In this document: positions 61,867-64,000 of the stretch, one piece after another
How positions within the stretch are numbered: the first letter of the stretch is position 1
How the letters are laid out: every line of letters starts with the position of its first letter
Assembly: GCA_964351595.1 (NCBI GenBank)
Contig: CAYGOT010000013.1
Coordinates: 23,447-87,446, forward strand
Length of the DNA: 64,000 nucleotides
Reading direction: 5' to 3'
From: UBA6059 sp964351595
GTDB lineage: Bacteria > Bacteroidota > Bacteroidia > Cytophagales > Cyclobacteriaceae
Notes under the pieces: model-generated
What the model was told of the DNA's origin: nothing
Seen by the model: the letters and a program-made list of their open reading frames with translations, nothing else
The model's database searches: none
Made by a program: the position numbers and the translations under genes

Positions 61867-62477
61867 GCAAGCACGATCAAAATATAGACAGAGCTATACG
61901 CCAACTGCCAAGCCATAAGGCGCCTGACGAAGTATGGCAAAATATTGCGAATGAACTGGATGCTCAGCAGCCTTTGCTCAGCGCTATCGATGAATACAGG
62001 TCCAGGACTTTAAGCGCACCGGACCTCTTTGACGGTGTGATAGAGAGCACTCAGCCTAAGCGGGTTATCAGGAGGATGCCCAATGCCTGGCTTAGTGGGA
62101 TTGCAGCTGGATTGGCGTTATTGATGACCGTGTATCTGCTTTTTGATAAAGCTGACGAGCAGGTTACTGTCGATACTTATACTGAGGTGACGGATGGCCT
62201 ACCGGAAATGATGACGACCGTGATGCAACAGATGAGTGAGGAGGATGAAGTCATGGGCTTTATTAAAACCCATTGCCAGCAGGTCGCCCTCACCTGCAAT
62301 ACTCCAAAGTTTCAAGGTCTATTTGAGCTGTATGTTGAATTGGATGAATCCAAAATTGAATTAATGGACGTGATGACAGAAAATCAAAATCAACAGGAGC
62401 TTACGGGCTATCTGATCCGGGTAGAAAAAGAGAAGGATGAAGTGGGCAAACAATTGATTCAAATGATCATCGGATGA
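61863..62477 (+). CDS. putative anti-sigma factor, single-pass membrane protein
   Basis: A 204-residue protein with a cytosolic N-terminal helical part (about 1-70), one membrane helix (about 74-95, AWLSGIAAGLALLMTVYLLF), and a mostly helical acidic outer part (MTTVMQQMSEEDEVMGFIKT, LDESKIELMDVMTENQNQQE). No zinc motif is present. The position, overlapping both the sigma gene and the next gene, and the topology are those of anti-sigma factors that release their sigma on an envelope signal; this is inference from context. Confidence 0.78.
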   Translation: MSKHDQNIDRAIRQLPSHKAPDEVWQNIANELDAQQPLLSAIDEYRSRTLSAPDLFDGVIESTQPKRVIRRMPNAWLSGIAAGLALLMTVYLLFDKADEQVTVDTYTEVTDGLPEMMTTVMQQMSEEDEVMGFIKTHCQQVALTCNTPKFQGLFELYVELDESKIELMDVMTENQNQQELTGYLIRVEKEKDEVGKQLIQMIIG

Positions 62478-63367
62478 AAAGATTAAGATACATAGGTCTG
62501 GTTTTGATGGCGACTCTTACGTATGCCCATTGCGGTAGCGCTCAGGTGAGTCTGCAAGTGGTCACAAAGACCATCGAGAGAACCTTTGAGTATGACAGAG
62601 GTGACTATGTCATGCTTAAAGGAAATAAGAGCAATATCGAAGTTGTCGGTTGGGATGCACCTACCGTGAAAGTGGAGATACAACTCACCTCCAAGGCCAG
62701 GACAAAGGCCATAGCCGAGAAGGAGCTTGAGTTTCAGCGATACATATTGGAAAAGCGAAAAGAAGAGATAGGAATCACCAATTACTACAGCTATCCTGAT
62801 AAGGACTACAAATTAGAATCGATTCTCCTAGCGAGCTACAAGATATGGGTACCGAAGACCGCTGTTTTGCAGATCACCAATGAATACGGCAACATTACTA
62901 TGAAAAACCTGCTGGGTACCTATGTCCTCGACAACCGATTTGGCAACCTGACCTTGGAGAATGTAAGTGGTAAGGGTACGTACAATAGTTATTTTGGAGA
63001 CTGCCATATTTCAAACCTAAGCGGCGAGCAAGAGCTGATATTTAGTAAAACGAAGACGATCATCTCGGGCTTATCCGGGTCGGCAGAGATCAAATCCAAC
63101 CTTGGTGATCTGAGCATCATCGGTATATCGACCTTGCTCCAACTCAATGTAGAAGCTGTGAAAGCAGATGTGAGCATGGAGTTAGGAGAAGATTGGAAAC
63201 ACTACGATCTCTACTTCAAATCTGATTTTGGAGAGGTTATAGTTGATCCGTCTATGATATTGGAAGCTGCGATTTCTGATAGCGGAGACTTATATATCCT
63301 CAAGAGAAAGGGACAACCAGGCATCAGGGCCACTACAAGTTTTGGTAAGATTACAATTTTGAAATAA
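62474..63367 (+). CDS. exported beta-solenoid-like protein (DUF4097-type)
   Basis: A 297-residue exported protein: signal peptide ending CGSAQ, a beta-rich N-terminal part (VTKTIERTFEYDRGDYVMLK, NIEVVGWDAPTVKVEIQL) and then repeated short strands ITNEYGNITMKNLLGTYVLD, NRFGNLTLENVSGKGTYNSY, FGDCHISNLSG and so on, which read as an irregular solenoid of about 20-residue rungs. This look matches DUF4097-like putative adhesin domains often encoded beside ECF sigma factors in Bacteroidota. Overlaps the anti-sigma gene by four bases and the next gene by one. Confidence 0.78.
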   Translation: MKRLRYIGLVLMATLTYAHCGSAQVSLQVVTKTIERTFEYDRGDYVMLKGNKSNIEVVGWDAPTVKVEIQLTSKARTKAIAEKELEFQRYILEKRKEEIGITNYYSYPDKDYKLESILLASYKIWVPKTAVLQITNEYGNITMKNLLGTYVLDNRFGNLTLENVSGKGTYNSYFGDCHISNLSGEQELIFSKTKTIISGLSGSAEIKSNLGDLSIIGISTLLQLNVEAVKADVSMELGEDWKHYDLYFKSDFGEVIVDPSMILEAAISDSGDLYILKRKGQPGIRATTSFGKITILK

Positions 63368-64000
63368 TGAATAGACTACTCGCAACCCTAACCCTCGTGA
63401 TCGCAATGGTTACTTTGGGACTTGCTCAGGAGAATGTGTCAATAGCCGAGCATCAGGAGGAAATGGACACGGCTGAATTTTCCCGATTAGTAGAAAGCTA
63501 CAACAATATTATTCGTGCTGACGAAGAGAAGCTGCATATGTTTACGATCGATCTGCTCGGCCCGTTGTTTTATTCATTGACCAACTGGGGGGATGAGAAA
63601 ACGACCGTAAATCGAGTCATAGATTTGGCTTACGAGCAGAAGTTCTCGCCCACATGGTCATGGATTGTAGGATCAGCATATAGCGCCGATAGGGCAAGCT
63701 ATCGCGAACTACAGGTCTATGCCGGAGGTCGCTATTACTACAATATGAATCGCCGAATATTGAAAGGTAAGAGTGCCAACAACTTCTCAGCCAACTATAT
63801 CGGCACCACTGCGAATTACGGTAGAAGATTTCATACAGATGACTCGCATGTCACCTGGAACATTGTTTATGGAATTCAAAGAAGAATTGGGCGCAGGGGA
63901 TTTTTAGACTTCACCGTGGGGTTGGAAAATATCTTCAATGCATATGAGAACAGAGAGGTAGGTACAGATCTTATTCTTGGATTTAGGTATGGGTTGGCAT
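63367..64000 (+). CDS. exported protein, possible outer membrane beta-barrel, 3' end outside the window
   Basis: Starts with ATG at 63367, overlapping the previous stop TAA by one base, and is open to the window end (211 codons seen). Signal peptide RLLATLTLVIAMVTLGLAQ, a short charged N-terminal part, then alternating hydrophobic strands: KLHMFTIDLLGPLFYSLTNW, ELQVYAGGRYYYNMNRRIL, and GFLDFTVGLENIFNAYEN with VGTDLILGFRYGLA, as in small outer membrane barrels. No specific family is recognised. Fourth gene of the sigma-factor operon and likely one of the products controlled by it. Confidence 0.7.
   Translation, partial: MNRLLATLTLVIAMVTLGLAQENVSIAEHQEEMDTAEFSRLVESYNNIIRADEEKLHMFTIDLLGPLFYSLTNWGDEKTTVNRVIDLAYEQKFSPTWSWIVGSAYSADRASYRELQVYAGGRYYYNMNRRILKGKSANNFSANYIGTTANYGRRFHTDDSHVTWNIVYGIQRRIGRRGFLDFTVGLENIFNAYENREVGTDLILGFRYGLA

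Noticed and set aside
1..64000. tRNA, rRNA, CRISPR array, transposase or phage genes
   Set aside because: Scanned by eye for TpsiC-type motifs, direct repeat arrays and transposase-like proteins; none found. A tool-based scan could still find a missed tRNA.

Overview
The window looks like a draft-quality chromosomal segment of a Bacteroidota bacterium, most likely a marine member of the Cytophagales. Pointers are a fused SecDF, BshA (bacillithiol), several FKBP lipoproteins, a CrtD-like carotenoid desaturase, a carboxypeptidase-regulatory-domain protein, and Bacteroidota-type -7 boxes (TAnnTTTG) in front of many operons. No rRNA, tRNA, CRISPR array, prophage or insertion sequence was seen.

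Layout: 1-2410 carries a kynureninase/kynurenine monooxygenase pair (5' end cut by the window), followed by a TerB-like protein, a CrtD-like desaturase and an MltF-type lytic transglycosylase on alternating strands. 6011-11496 (minus) is a complete RND efflux operon (adaptor, pump, TolC-like outer membrane protein) with a 10-N assembly gap. 11931-14623 (minus) is dxs plus a hydrolase; 14738-16632 is scpA plus a flippase-like membrane protein. 17244-20259 (minus) holds an AraC-type membrane regulator followed by an NTF2-like protein, a hydrolase and a frameshifted VOC lipoprotein gene. ndk (minus) faces away from a plus-strand run of nrnA, three FKBP lipoproteins, rdgB and udk, then a small membrane protein and secDF with a strong terminator.

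29080-38819 is mixed: an unknown membrane-anchored protein, a Dabb protein, an MFS pump, a DoxX/Gfo-Idh-MocA pair, a UPF0316 protein, TRAP permeases without a binding protein, a regulatory-domain protein, and rlmN. 39289-45946 (minus) reads as one operon: an unknown membrane protein, mutL, two rhomboid proteases and two paralogous AT-rich GT-C type glycosyltransferases. 46068-50506 carries a GH3-like/beta-lactamase fusion, bshA, and a fatty acid hydroxylase gene with an in-frame stop. 51422-56163 holds VWA, MoxR-like AAA, AlbA-type and PIN-PhoH genes. The end carries a penicillin acylase family lipoprotein, several secreted proteins of unknown role including a tandem NTF2-like pair, and an ECF sigma/anti-sigma operon with exported products running off the window.

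Points of most interest: near-leaderless promoters at three genes; a multi-hairpin three-way-junction-like element at 58547-58626; a row of hairpins in the longest gene-free stretch (16633-17243); the AT-rich glycosyltransferase pair behind mutL-rhomboid-rhomboid; the VWA-AAA-AlbA set; a series of FKBP domains of increasing degeneracy; and three lesions (N gap with a near-duplicate flank, a homopolymer frameshift, an in-frame TGA) that may be assembly artefacts. I did not find anything I can call a clearly new system; the best candidates are listed as findings with their uncertainties.
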